Shown: positions 8,860 through 17,688 of the stretch, piece by piece
Numbering within the stretch: the first letter of the stretch is position 1
Layout of the letters: each line of letters opens with the position of its first letter
Assembly (NCBI RefSeq): GCF_900107635.1
Contig: NZ_FNRD01000004.1
Span: forward strand, 248,001 to 312,000
Direction: 5' to 3'
Length of the DNA stretch: 64,000 bases
Origin: Flavobacterium gillisiae
GTDB lineage: Bacteria > Bacteroidota > Bacteroidia > Flavobacteriales > Flavobacteriaceae
Notes under the pieces: generated by a model
The model's database searches: none
The model's input: only the letters and a program-made list of their open reading frames with translations
What the model was told of the DNA's origin: nothing
Made by a program: the position numbers and the translations under genes

Positions 8860-9561
8860 TTAATGACATTGCGGATTTTCTTGTACAAAAAGGCTCATAT
8901 TTGAAGGCGAAACATAAGGTATTCCTAAACCTAAACCTCTTAATATAAACAGTACCCCAATAATAACTGCAACATAAGGAATCACTTTTTGAATTTTGTT
9001 TCGAATTGGAATAGTCAAATACGAATTGATGTAAATCACACTACTCATCATGGGTACAGTTCCCAATCCGAATAAAACCATGTACAACACTCCAAAACCA
9101 GCATTTTGCATGGCTATTGCACCAAACAAGGCGACATAGACCATTCCGCAGGGTAAAAATCCATTTAACAAGCCTATGGTGAATAGTGATTGATAACTTT
9201 TGTTTCTAAATTGACTGCCTAAGGTTGTTTTTATTCTAGAAATCAAAACGAAAACGGGTTTCGAAAAGTTGTACTTCGCGAATGTCTTCTCTGGAATCAA
9301 AATTACAGCAATCATTGCAACCCCAATGAATATTGATAAATTCTGTTGGATTCCTGCCATAAAAAACCCTTTACCAACCAATCCGAATACAAGTCCAATA
9401 GTACCGTAAGCAGTCAATCTCCCAATATGATAGGTGATAATTTGAGTAACCTTTTTGGCAGGATTATTTCTGTCGACAGGCAACATCATAGCAATTGGAC
9501 CGCACATACCTATACAATGAAAACTACTGATCAGACCGAAAAAAAATGCTGTATATAACAT
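8860..9561 (-). CDS. Sulfite exporter TauE/SafE family membrane protein (cytochrome oxidase biogenesis context)
   Basis: A 233-residue protein with about six membrane segments built as two half-repeats. Each half begins with a cysteine-containing membrane helix: FHCIGMCGP (Cys16, Cys20) and NGFLPCGMVYVAL. This is the pattern of the SafE/DsbD-like superfamily members found in cco clusters, where copper or thiol transfer to the oxidase is suspected. It is the eighth gene of the minus-strand cco block, 56 bp after fixH. The transported species is not known. Confidence 0.75.
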   Translation of the reverse strand: MLYTAFFFGLISSFHCIGMCGPIAMMLPVDRNNPAKKVTQIITYHIGRLTAYGTIGLVFGLVGKGFFMAGIQQNLSIFIGVAMIAVILIPEKTFAKYNFSKPVFVLISRIKTTLGSQFRNKSYQSLFTIGLLNGFLPCGMVYVALFGAIAMQNAGFGVLYMVLFGLGTVPMMSSVIYINSYLTIPIRNKIQKVIPYVAVIIGVLFILRGLGLGIPYVSPSNMSLFVQENPQCH

Positions 9562-9617
9562 TTGACTCGAATGTTTAAAAGTTAAATATCAATTGTACCG
9601 ATACTCAACCTTTGTGA

Positions 9618-10067
9618 CTAATTAATGTAAATTGCTTCCTTCGATAAATATTCTGTACCTTCATATTGCCATTCCATATTAATGTCCCATTGACCGCCTA
9701 CCAATTTTGATTTAGGTATGAGCAAAGTTGGATTAGATGACGAAATTGGAATTTCAAAATCTAATTTTTTGTTAGACGGTCTATAAAGGGACACTTTTCC
9801 TTTAATCTTATTTGGAATAAAAACAGCTGGAAAAACGACAGTTACTCCGGCTTCTGTTTTTGTAAAAACAGGTTTTTCAGCTAAATCATGTGCGTTTTGA
9901 ATCCTCTCCATTTCTTGCTCAAAAACAGCATCATGCTTATAGTATTCTTCGACAACCAATTCATTGTCATATTTCGAATTGGACTGTACTTTAATCACAA
10001 AATATAAAATAAAAGCCATGAATAATGCTATAGCAATGGCAATTCCTGTTCCCCAATTTATTTTCAT
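9618..10067 (-). CDS. ccoH: FixH/CcoH family protein
   Basis: A 149-residue protein with one N-terminal membrane helix (residues 7-26) and a periplasmic beta-rich domain, matching the FixH family required for cbb3 oxidase assembly. A charged tract with a YNELVVEEYY-like segment (here YDNELVVEEYYKHDAVFEQE) follows the helix, as is usual in FixH. It lies 116 bp downstream of ccoG. The family assignment rests on size, topology, this tract and context. Confidence 0.8.
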   Translation of the reverse strand: MKINWGTGIAIAIALFMAFILYFVIKVQSNSKYDNELVVEEYYKHDAVFEQEMERIQNAHDLAEKPVFTKTEAGVTVVFPAVFIPNKIKGKVSLYRPSNKKLDFEIPISSSNPTLLIPKSKLVGGQWDINMEWQYEGTEYLSKEAIYIN

Positions 10068-10183
10068 AATACAAAGCCAGCTAACCCCTGAAGGGTAATT
10101 CCCGATGGCAAATGAGAATGTTTATTACTATTTATTTCTTGATATAAAATATATTCAATACAAAACTATAAAAGATCTATTAC

Positions 10184-11602
10184 CTAATCAAAAGTCCTAG
10201 GGCTTAGAAAACTTGTTGAACTGGTCACCACTTTTTTACTTCCCTCAAAAACCTCAATTTTAAGCGTCGTCTTATCACTTTCCAATAAATACTGATTAAT
10301 CTCCACAAATAAAGTCCCGTTCTTCATTCCTTGTTTTGGCACTTTGATGGATTGATTTCCTACTAGTTTTAATGATCCTTTAATACCGACTAATTTGAAA
10401 TGAACATCATTAAAATCATTGTTTGTTTTATTAATGATTTTATAAGTATAAATATTACTGATATTTTCTCCTTTGTGTTGAAACAATTGTCCTGGTAGTC
10501 TTAGTATGTTTGCTTCAACGTCATTACGTAGAAATAATAAACCAATCAATATTCCGACTAAAATGGCCAAAATAGCGGTATATCCTTTCATTCTTGCTGT
10601 GAATTTGAAAGGCTCTTTTTTCTCTATTTCATCTTCAGATGCATAGCGAATCAACCCTTTAGGCAATCCTACACTCTCCATTATTACATCACATTCATCG
10701 ATACAGGCAGTGCAATTCACACATTCCAGTTGAGTCCCGTTACGAATATCTATTCCAGTTGGACATACATTGACACATTGTTTACAATCAATACAATCCC
10801 CTTTCCCAGTAACCGCTCTATCTTCTTGTTTATTGAATTTTGCCCGGCCTACTTCTTTTTCGCCACGAACAAAATCATACGCGACATTTATCGATTTGTC
10901 GTCTAAAAGAACACCTTGCAATCTTCCATAAGGACATGCTATAATACAAACCTGTTCTCTAAACCAAACAAAAATAAAATAGAAAACCCCTGTAAAAATG
11001 GAAAGCGCTATCAATGTACTCAAATGACTCGATGGTCCGTCTTCGATCATCTTGATCAACTCATCACTACTGATAAGGTAGGCTAAGAAAACATTAGCAA
11101 TACCAAAAGATATTAATAGAAAGATAGTCCATTTAAAACCTTTCTTTCTGATTTTCTCTGCATTCCATTCCTGCTTAGACAGTCTAATTTGAGCTCCTCT
11201 ATCTCCTTCTATCCAAAATTCAATCCTACGGAAAACCATTTCTAAGAATATGGTTTGGGGACAAATCCATCCACAAAATATTCTTCCAAAAATGACCGTA
11301 AACAAGATAACAAACACCACTCCCACAATCATAAATAGCACGAATAAATAAATATCCTGCGGCCAAAATGGAAATCCAAAAATATTAAATCGGCGTTCTA
11401 AGATGTTAAACATCATGAACTGATTGCCATTCACCTTTATAAAAGGATTTGCAATCAGAATAATCAACAAAAAATAACTAACCCACTTTCTATATTCCCA
11501 AAATTTACCCGAAGGCCTTTTAGGGAAAATAAACTTTCTGTTTCCTTCATCATCGATGGTACCTATGGTATCTCTAAAAGCTTCATCCGGTAACTTTGAC
11601 AT
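10184..11602 (-). CDS. ccoG: Cytochrome c oxidase accessory protein CcoG (FixG/RdxA type ferredoxin)
   Basis: A 472-residue polytopic membrane protein with two cysteine clusters of the bacterial ferredoxin type, CIDCKQCVNVCP and CVNCTACIDECD, around residues 265-305. It also has the FixG motif CGWICPQTIFLE near residue 130 and an Ig-like C-terminal domain outside the membrane. CcoG is thought to reduce Cu(II) for delivery to the cbb3 active site. It starts 26 bp after ccoP in the minus-strand cco operon. Confidence 0.93.
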   Translation of the reverse strand: MSKLPDEAFRDTIGTIDDEGNRKFIFPKRPSGKFWEYRKWVSYFLLIILIANPFIKVNGNQFMMFNILERRFNIFGFPFWPQDIYLFVLFMIVGVVFVILFTVIFGRIFCGWICPQTIFLEMVFRRIEFWIEGDRGAQIRLSKQEWNAEKIRKKGFKWTIFLLISFGIANVFLAYLISSDELIKMIEDGPSSHLSTLIALSIFTGVFYFIFVWFREQVCIIACPYGRLQGVLLDDKSINVAYDFVRGEKEVGRAKFNKQEDRAVTGKGDCIDCKQCVNVCPTGIDIRNGTQLECVNCTACIDECDVIMESVGLPKGLIRYASEDEIEKKEPFKFTARMKGYTAILAILVGILIGLLFLRNDVEANILRLPGQLFQHKGENISNIYTYKIINKTNNDFNDVHFKLVGIKGSLKLVGNQSIKVPKQGMKNGTLFVEINQYLLESDKTTLKIEVFEGSKKVVTSSTSFLSPRTFD

Positions 11603-11628
11603 TTTGTGTGTTTTATTTGAACTATTCT

Positions 11629-12525
11629 TTATTTAACAACTGTAGCGTTATCATCAACCCAAACCTCACCTTCCGGTGCTTTTGGATCTTTAGGGTTACT
11701 ATCCTTTAAAGACAATATATAACTTGCTACTTTCTGCATTTCCTTTGGTTTCAGCGTTCCTTTCCAAGAAATCATTCCTTTTCCATCACGCCCTCCATTC
11801 ACTAAAGTATGGAATACATTTTTAATTCCGCCACCTAAAATCCATTTATCATCTGTCAAGTTTGGACCAATTTGCCCTCCCGCATCAGCTCTATGACAAG
11901 CAGCACAATTAGTTGTGAAAATTACTTTTCCTTCTGCCAAATCAGCTGGTTCAGTTAGTAAAACCACGGTTTTTTCATCCATTAAATCGGGTGCCGTCTT
12001 CATATATTCTGCCACATCAATTTTGGCTTGAGCCAACTCTTTCTTCAATTCCATTTCCTGGTTGTCACCATCCATAACTTCAAAACGAACTAGATATACT
12101 ACGGCAAAAACAATACAACCGTAGAACAAATACACCCACCATGGTGGTAAATTATTATCTAGCTCCTTGATACCATCATAATCATGATTCAGCAATAAAC
12201 TTCCCTCATTTTCTATTGGCTCTGTCTTAGTAAGCCTTTTCATCAATTTTTTATACCATTCGCTATCTTGAATACTTGAGGTACTCACTTCAGCCATTTC
12301 TGCCTTCTGTTCCTCCGTAAGCAACTGATAAGTAATATTATCGATAGCTTTTATTGTAATTTCTATCGCTATTAAAAGAAATAGGAATACTAACAAAAAC
12401 ACCGAAACCATAGGGTATTTTAGAAATGCTGCGCGATCACCTGAGTCGATAAAATATTCCATTGCACCAAGAATGATGAAGAAAATTACCGGTACTCTAA
12501 CATATGCTGGAATTAATTTTTTCAT
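11629..12525 (-). CDS. ccoP: Cytochrome cbb3 oxidase diheme-type subunit III homologue with one haem site
   Basis: A 298-residue membrane-anchored cytochrome c. Hydrophobic segments are at residues 10-25, 38-58 and 130-147. The C-terminal cytochrome domain has one haem motif, CAACH (Cys207, Cys210, His211), with a distal methionine candidate at Met251 (KGMISWKG). Canonical proteobacterial CcoP carries two CxxCH motifs; only one is present here, with no sign of truncation. An N-terminal DUF4405-like region replaces the first haem domain. It lies 24 bp downstream of ccoQ. Confidence 0.9.
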   Translation of the reverse strand: MKKLIPAYVRVPVIFFIILGAMEYFIDSGDRAAFLKYPMVSVFLLVFLFLLIAIEITIKAIDNITYQLLTEEQKAEMAEVSTSSIQDSEWYKKLMKRLTKTEPIENEGSLLLNHDYDGIKELDNNLPPWWVYLFYGCIVFAVVYLVRFEVMDGDNQEMELKKELAQAKIDVAEYMKTAPDLMDEKTVVLLTEPADLAEGKVIFTTNCAACHRADAGGQIGPNLTDDKWILGGGIKNVFHTLVNGGRDGKGMISWKGTLKPKEMQKVASYILSLKDSNPKDPKAPEGEVWVDDNATVVK

Positions 12526-12549
12526 TTTAATTATTTTGAAATTATACTA

Positions 12550-12720
12550 TTAATTATCGTTCAACGGCATTTGGCTCAATTCATCAATTTTATCCTTTTT
12601 ATAGGACACCACCCATAAACCCAGTCCCACAAAGAAGCTAAAGAAAATCAATAAAGACAGTATCGGATAGATCTCAACTCCTGCAATGGTTTCCATGTTG
12701 TGTTTTATTTGTTCAAACAT
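12550..12720 (-). CDS. ccoQ: Cytochrome cbb3 oxidase small subunit CcoQ/FixQ
   Basis: A 56-residue frame, ATG at 12718-12720 and TAA at 12550-12552. It encodes one membrane helix (about residues 17-39, YPILSLLIFFSFFVGLGLWV) followed by a charged cytoplasmic tail (SYKKDKIDELSQMPLNDN). Size, topology and position between the NO and P genes fit CcoQ, which stabilises the cbb3 complex. It lies 5 bp after ccoNO and 24 bp before ccoP. Confidence 0.85.
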   Translation of the reverse strand: MFEQIKHNMETIAGVEIYPILSLLIFFSFFVGLGLWVVSYKKDKIDELSQMPLNDN

Positions 12721-12725
12721 GATTT

Positions 12726-14915
12726 TTAGTTTTTAGCGTTATCTTTTACTTTAATATCTGTTCCAAGTCTTTGAATGTATGCAATTAAAGCAACAATTTC
12801 TCTTTGATGCATTGGTACAAATTCTTCTCCTCTTGCAGCTGCTTTTTTCTTGCTATCTTCATAACTTTTCACAAAGTCAGGATCTGCATGAAGATTGTCT
12901 TCAATCTTTTGCGATTGTTCCTTAATGGCATTTTTAGCATTTGCAACTTCAGCATCTGTATAAGGAACTCCTAACGTTTGCATTACTTTCATTTTTCCTT
13001 CAATATCTGAAATATCTAAAGCGCTATTATCGAATAACCATTTATAACCAGGCATAATAGAACCTGCTGAAGTACTTTGCGGACTCCACATGTGGTTAAA
13101 ATGCCAGTTGTCATTGTATTTCCCACCTACTCTTAACAAATCTGGACCTGTACGTTTTGATCCCCAAAGGAATGGGTGATCGTAAACAAATTCACCTGCT
13201 TTAGACTGTGGTCCATAACGTTCCACTTCACTACGGAAAGGACGTACCATTTGAGAGTGACAACCCACACAACCCTCACGGATGTATAAATCTCGACCTT
13301 CTAATTCTAATGGTGTATATGGTTTAACACTTGCAATAGTTGGAATATTAGATTTCACCATTATAGTAGGAACAATTTGGATAACCCCTCCTATTAATAT
13401 GGCAATTGTAGCCAATATTGTCAACTGAATTGGTTTTCTTTCTAACCAAGGGTGAAACTTCTCTCCTTTAATTCTACTACTGCTTATTTTTTGTAATTCT
13501 GGAGCTTCAGCTAACTCATCTTCGATTCTTGCATTCGCTCTAACCGTCATTACAATATTATAAGTCAAAACAAACATCCCAATAATATATAAAGTTCCCC
13601 CTATTGCACGCATCCAATACATTGGCATAATTTGCGTTACTGTTTCAAGAAAATTACCATACGTTAATGTACCATCAGGATTAAACTGTTTCCACATAGA
13701 AGCCTGTAGGAAACCAGCAACATACATTGGAATCGTATAAAGGATAATTCCTAAAGTTCCAATCCAAAAGTGGAAATTTGCCAATTTAAGTGAAAATAGA
13801 GGTCCTTTTGTCATTCTTGGAATCAACCAATAAATCATACCAAAAGCCATAAATCCATTCCAAGCTAATGCTCCCACGTGAACGTGTGCAATAATCCAAT
13901 CCGTAAAATGCGCAATTGCATTTACATTTTTAAGAGACAACATAGGCCCTTCAAAAGTGGCCATTCCGTAACCAGTAATCGCAACTACGAAGAATTTTAA
14001 TACTGGATCTACACGTACTTTATCCCAAGCACCTCTTAAAGTTAGCAAACCATTGATCATTCCTCCCCAAGAAGGCGCCAATAACATGATTGAAAATACA
14101 ACTCCTAAATTTTGTGCCCAGTTTGGCAACGCAGAATATAATAAATGGTGTGGTCCTGCCCAGATGTATAAAAATATTAACGACCAAAAGTGAACAATAG
14201 ACAATCGATAAGAATATACTGGACGATTTGCTGCTTTTGGAACAAAGTAGTACATCAATCCTAAATAAGGTGTCGTCAAGAAAAACGCTACGGCATTATG
14301 ACCGTACCACCATTGTACTAAAGCATCTTGAACTCCAGCATAAACGGAGTAACTTTTCATTGGCGATACCGGTATTGCCAAGCTATTGAAAATATGTAAC
14401 ACCGCTACAGTAACGAAAGTGGCCAAATAAAACCATATCGCAACATATAAATGACGTTCTCTTCTTTTTAAAATCGTCCCGATCATATTGATACCAAAAA
14501 CTACCCAAATCAATGCAATCGCAATATCAATTGGCCACTCTAGTTCCGCATATTCCTTAGATGATGAATACCCCATTGGTAACGAAATTGCGGCAGCAAC
14601 AATAATTAGTTGCCAACCCCAGAAATTCAGATTACTCAGGAAATCACTAAACATTCTCGCCTTCAGCAGTCGCTGTAAGGAATAATAAACCCCCGCAAAC
14701 ATTGCATTTCCAACGAAAGCAAAAATAACGGCATTGGTATGTAATGGTCTTAATCGACCAAAACTCAACCACGAAACGCCATCTGTAAGGTTAGGGAATA
14801 AAAATAATGTTGCTAATAAAAGTCCGACGGTCATTCCGACTATTCCAAAAACAATGGTAGCGTAAATGAACTTCTTTACAATTTTGTTGTCATAATAAAA
14901 CTGCTGCATTTCCAT
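12726..14915 (-). CDS. ccoNO: Fused cbb3 cytochrome c oxidase subunits I and II (CcoNO)
   Basis: A 729-residue fusion of the catalytic subunit and the monohaem cytochrome. Residues 1 to about 460 are CcoN, with about twelve membrane helices. Haem and copper ligand candidates are His59 (LHTNA), His206 (WWYGHNAV), His256-His257 (GPHHL) and His344/His346 (AHVHVG). Residues 495-729 are CcoO, with CVGCH (Cys549, Cys552, His553) and axial Met621 (IMPGY). The enzyme reduces O2 to water with high affinity and pumps protons. The fusion is usual in Bacteroidetes. The gene starts 2 bp after ccoS. Confidence 0.96.
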   Translation of the reverse strand: MEMQQFYYDNKIVKKFIYATIVFGIVGMTVGLLLATLFLFPNLTDGVSWLSFGRLRPLHTNAVIFAFVGNAMFAGVYYSLQRLLKARMFSDFLSNLNFWGWQLIIVAAAISLPMGYSSSKEYAELEWPIDIAIALIWVVFGINMIGTILKRRERHLYVAIWFYLATFVTVAVLHIFNSLAIPVSPMKSYSVYAGVQDALVQWWYGHNAVAFFLTTPYLGLMYYFVPKAANRPVYSYRLSIVHFWSLIFLYIWAGPHHLLYSALPNWAQNLGVVFSIMLLAPSWGGMINGLLTLRGAWDKVRVDPVLKFFVVAITGYGMATFEGPMLSLKNVNAIAHFTDWIIAHVHVGALAWNGFMAFGMIYWLIPRMTKGPLFSLKLANFHFWIGTLGIILYTIPMYVAGFLQASMWKQFNPDGTLTYGNFLETVTQIMPMYWMRAIGGTLYIIGMFVLTYNIVMTVRANARIEDELAEAPELQKISSSRIKGEKFHPWLERKPIQLTILATIAILIGGVIQIVPTIMVKSNIPTIASVKPYTPLELEGRDLYIREGCVGCHSQMVRPFRSEVERYGPQSKAGEFVYDHPFLWGSKRTGPDLLRVGGKYNDNWHFNHMWSPQSTSAGSIMPGYKWLFDNSALDISDIEGKMKVMQTLGVPYTDAEVANAKNAIKEQSQKIEDNLHADPDFVKSYEDSKKKAAARGEEFVPMHQREIVALIAYIQRLGTDIKVKDNAKN

Positions 14916-14917
14916 AA

Positions 14918-15109
14918 TTAATTGTGTTTTTCTTCTGTTGTTTGTATTTCCTTTTTGGGGGTAATCTTGAGCTCGTCGTCGAATAACATTCGGACTGATG
15001 GCGTATAGTCATCATCATACTGACCACTTCTTACTGCAATTAAAAATGCAATAAAAAATGCCACAGCAACAACTATACTGATGGAGATTAATAAATAAAT
15101 GACACTCAT
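14918..15109 (-). CDS. ccoS: cbb3 oxidase assembly protein CcoS
   Basis: A 63-residue protein with one N-terminal membrane helix (residues 3-26) and a hydrophilic tail containing the conserved SGQYDD-type tract (here RSGQYDDDYTPSVRMLFDDE). CcoS is needed for haem/copper insertion into the oxidase. It is the first gene of the ccoS-NO-Q-P-G-H transcript, directly downstream of the FNR-type operator. Confidence 0.9.
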   Translation of the reverse strand: MSVIYLLISISIVVAVAFFIAFLIAVRSGQYDDDYTPSVRMLFDDELKITPKKEIQTTEEKHN

Positions 15110-15127
15110 ACCTACAATTTGTGTTTA

Positions 15128-15135
15128 CAAAGGTA
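15128..15135 (-). promoter_or_regulatory. -7 element of the cco operon
   Basis: On the minus strand this reads TACCTTTG, an exact TAnnTTTG match, 19 bp before the ccoS ATG. It is placed exactly as at hemN relative to the palindrome at 15154-15175. Confidence 0.55.
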
Positions 15136-15153
15136 ACTTGCACCTTTTTTATA

Positions 15154-15175
15154 AAGTATGACAATTATCATACTT
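15154..15175 (-). promoter_or_regulatory. FNR-type operator of the ccoS-NO-Q-P-G operon
   Basis: A 22-bp inverted repeat with half-site AAGTATGAC and partner ATCATACTT; only one base pair breaks the symmetry. The centre at 15164.5 is 36.5 bp upstream of the last base of the minus-strand -7 box. It sits in the 95-bp gap between ccoI and ccoS. Confidence 0.75.
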
Positions 15176-15204
15176 ACTTATTATTTGTTAATATTTATCT
15201 AAAA

Positions 15205-17595
15205 TTATCTTAATTTCTTAGCGTAAAAATTACTCATTATAGTAACAAAACTGACAATCGTTATTGTACTCAGCGGCATAATTATAGCCGCTACTAAAGG
15301 CTGCAGATGTCCGGTAATCGCAAAAGACAAACCTACTACGTTATAGAGCAAAGACAATCCAAAACTCATCCTAATCGTTGTCATTGCCTTTTTAGACAAC
15401 TTCAAAAAGTAATGTAGTTTTTGGAATTCGTTTGCTTCTAAAATCCCGTCGCATGCTGGAGAGAAAACATTGACATTTTCTGAAATAGAAATTCCGACAT
15501 TGCTTTGCGCCAATGCCCCCGCATCATTCAAGCCATCGCCCACCATCATCACATTTCTTCCCTGTTCTTGCAATTGCTTAATGAACTCCAGTTTTTGCTC
15601 CGGCTTCTGGTCAAAAATCAATTCAGTCCCGGCAGGTAACAGTGTTTCTAAAGAAGATTTCTCCCCCTCGTTATCACCGGACAACACTTTAATTTGATAG
15701 GTACCCTTCAAACTTTTAAAAAGACTTTCTAATCCTTCTCTATATTGATTATTAAAAACGTACTTCCCAAAGTACTGCTCATTAATTGCGATATGAACCG
15801 CCGTTTGTAGCACCGCATTCTCGTCTGGACTACCTGCAAATGCAGCCGATCCGATTACTACCTCCATACCGTGAATTTTAGCCCGAATCCCTTTACCGGT
15901 TATTTCTTCAAAATCAGTAATTGCAACACTTTTCATTTCTGGAAGAAAGTCATACAACATCCTACTTAACGGATGATTAGATGCACGAAGTACTGTTTTG
16001 ATACTGGTTAGATTCTCGCTAGACAGCGACTTGCCCTCATAAGAAATTTTCGCTTTTTTATTAGTGGTTATCGTTCCTGTTTTATCAAAAACAATGGTGT
16101 CCACTTTAGCTAATTGTTCAATCACTAGCGCATTTTTAAGGTAAAATTTCTGTTTCCCTACGATACGCAGCACATTTCCCATCGTAAACGGTGCAGTCAA
16201 TGCCAAAGCACAAGGACAGGCCACAATCAAGATTGCCGTAAAAACATTAAAAGCAGTTGTAGTATCAACAAAAATCCAATAGCCAAATGCCGCAAAAGCA
16301 ATAAACAATAATACAGGAGTAAAATACCTGCTTATGGTATCGGTTATACTTTTATGTCTTTGCACTACACTCTTCTGAAAAACATCATTACTCCATAACT
16401 GGGTGAGGTAGCTTTGAGAAACAGAATGCAATACTTCCATTTCAATAACTTTCCCAATCTGCTTTCCACCAGCAAATACTTTGTCACCGGAATTCTTAGT
16501 AATAGGAACTGCTTCACCGGTTACAAAACTATAATCGATGGCTGCTTTCTCACTAATCAATATTCCGTCAACAGGAATCAATTCCTGGTTTCTGATGAGT
16601 AGTCGATCTCCTTTTTGAATATCATAAACAGGGACACTTTCTTCAGTAGCATCACTATTGATTCGGGTAATTGCTATTGGAAAATAAGACTTAAAATCCC
16701 TTTCGAAACTTAAGAAACTGTAGGTCTTTATTTGAAACATCTTTCCTAACAGCATAAAGAAAATCAAGCCCGTAAGACTATCAAAAAAACCAGACCCATA
16801 ATCAAATACAATATCAACCGTACTCCGTACAAACATCACAATAATTCCTAAAGCAATAGGAATATCAATATTTAGCATTTTAGATCGGATACTTTTATAA
16901 GCCGAAACATAATAATCGGAGGCGGAATACAAAAATGAAGGTAAGGACATAGCAAAAATAAGCCAGCGAAAGAATGGTTTATAAGTATCCAACCAATATT
17001 CGTTCACATCAAAATATTCCGGAAAGGAAAGTAACATAATATTACCGAAGCAGAAAAAAGCAACTCCTAACTTATAAGTCAAACTTCTATCTACATTCTT
17101 TTTTCCAGTTTCATAATTTTCAAGACTTATATAAGGCTCGTAGCCAATGGAACTAAGTAGGTAAACAATTTTACTTAGAGAAACGCTTTGGGGATCATAA
17201 GTTATTCTAACTTTCTTTTCAGGGAAGTTAACCTGTGAAGTACTTATTCCTTCTTGTAGACGCTGTAAATTTTCCAGAATCCAAATACACGAGCTACAAT
17301 GTATGTGAGGAATACTAAGTGAAACAACAGCGGTTGTAGCTTCTTGAAAATCCAATAATTTTGAAACGATACTTTCATTTTCTAAGAAATCATATTTACC
17401 TTTAATATCAAGTGGGGTTGCTCCAGGGGATTTTTCAAAATCATAATAGCACGTCAAATCATTGACACTAAAAATTTCGTACACCGTTTTACAACCGTTG
17501 CAACAAAAACTTTTTTCATCAAAAATAATTTCTTCTGCTTTAATAACATCTAAACCACAATGGAAACAGTTTTGTGTGTCCATAATTTTGCTCAT
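15205..17595 (-). CDS. ccoI: Heavy-metal P-type ATPase for cbb3 oxidase copper supply (CcoI/FixI)
   Basis: A 796-residue P1B-type ATPase that exports copper across the inner membrane for oxidase maturation. In order: an N-terminal cysteine-rich domain (Cys10-x2-Cys13, Cys31, Cys32, Cys35), an HMA domain with CSSC (Cys100, Cys103), membrane helices, the actuator motif TGEA (359-362), the ion-binding CPC (460-462), the phosphorylated Asp504 in DKTGT, and a GDGLNDAGAL hinge motif. The doubled cysteine-rich N-terminus is typical of FixI. It has its own promoter divergent from the Crp/Fnr gene, and is separated from ccoS by an operator. Confidence 0.93.
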   Translation of the reverse strand: MSKIMDTQNCFHCGLDVIKAEEIIFDEKSFCCNGCKTVYEIFSVNDLTCYYDFEKSPGATPLDIKGKYDFLENESIVSKLLDFQEATTAVVSLSIPHIHCSSCIWILENLQRLQEGISTSQVNFPEKKVRITYDPQSVSLSKIVYLLSSIGYEPYISLENYETGKKNVDRSLTYKLGVAFFCFGNIMLLSFPEYFDVNEYWLDTYKPFFRWLIFAMSLPSFLYSASDYYVSAYKSIRSKMLNIDIPIALGIIVMFVRSTVDIVFDYGSGFFDSLTGLIFFMLLGKMFQIKTYSFLSFERDFKSYFPIAITRINSDATEESVPVYDIQKGDRLLIRNQELIPVDGILISEKAAIDYSFVTGEAVPITKNSGDKVFAGGKQIGKVIEMEVLHSVSQSYLTQLWSNDVFQKSVVQRHKSITDTISRYFTPVLLFIAFAAFGYWIFVDTTTAFNVFTAILIVACPCALALTAPFTMGNVLRIVGKQKFYLKNALVIEQLAKVDTIVFDKTGTITTNKKAKISYEGKSLSSENLTSIKTVLRASNHPLSRMLYDFLPEMKSVAITDFEEITGKGIRAKIHGMEVVIGSAAFAGSPDENAVLQTAVHIAINEQYFGKYVFNNQYREGLESLFKSLKGTYQIKVLSGDNEGEKSSLETLLPAGTELIFDQKPEQKLEFIKQLQEQGRNVMMVGDGLNDAGALAQSNVGISISENVNVFSPACDGILEANEFQKLHYFLKLSKKAMTTIRMSFGLSLLYNVVGLSFAITGHLQPLVAAIIMPLSTITIVSFVTIMSNFYAKKLR

Positions 17596-17606
17596 TTTAC
17601 CTGATG

Positions 17607-17614
17607 CAAAGCTC
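17607..17614 (-). promoter_or_regulatory. Probable -7 element of ccoI
   Basis: The minus strand reads GAGCTTTG, one base off TAnnTTTG. It occupies exactly the place predicted by the hemN and cco spacing: its last G is 36.5 bp from the centre of the palindrome at 17635-17652. Confidence 0.4.
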
Positions 17615-17634
17615 CTAAACGAATGTTAATAAAA

Positions 17635-17652
17635 ATATGATATATGTCATAT
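17635..17652. promoter_or_regulatory. FNR-type operator in the ccoI / Crp-Fnr divergent promoter
   Basis: An 18-bp inverted repeat, ATATGAT then ATAT then GTCATAT, with one broken pair, lies in the 93-bp gap between the divergent starts. It shares TATGAY-N4-RTCATA with the other two sites. A -7-like box at matching distance exists only on the ccoI side, so activation of ccoI and possibly repression of the regulator gene is the simplest reading. Confidence 0.65.
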
Positions 17653-17688
17653 AAATTCGTAAATTTACCGACCTAATCCCCTCTTATA

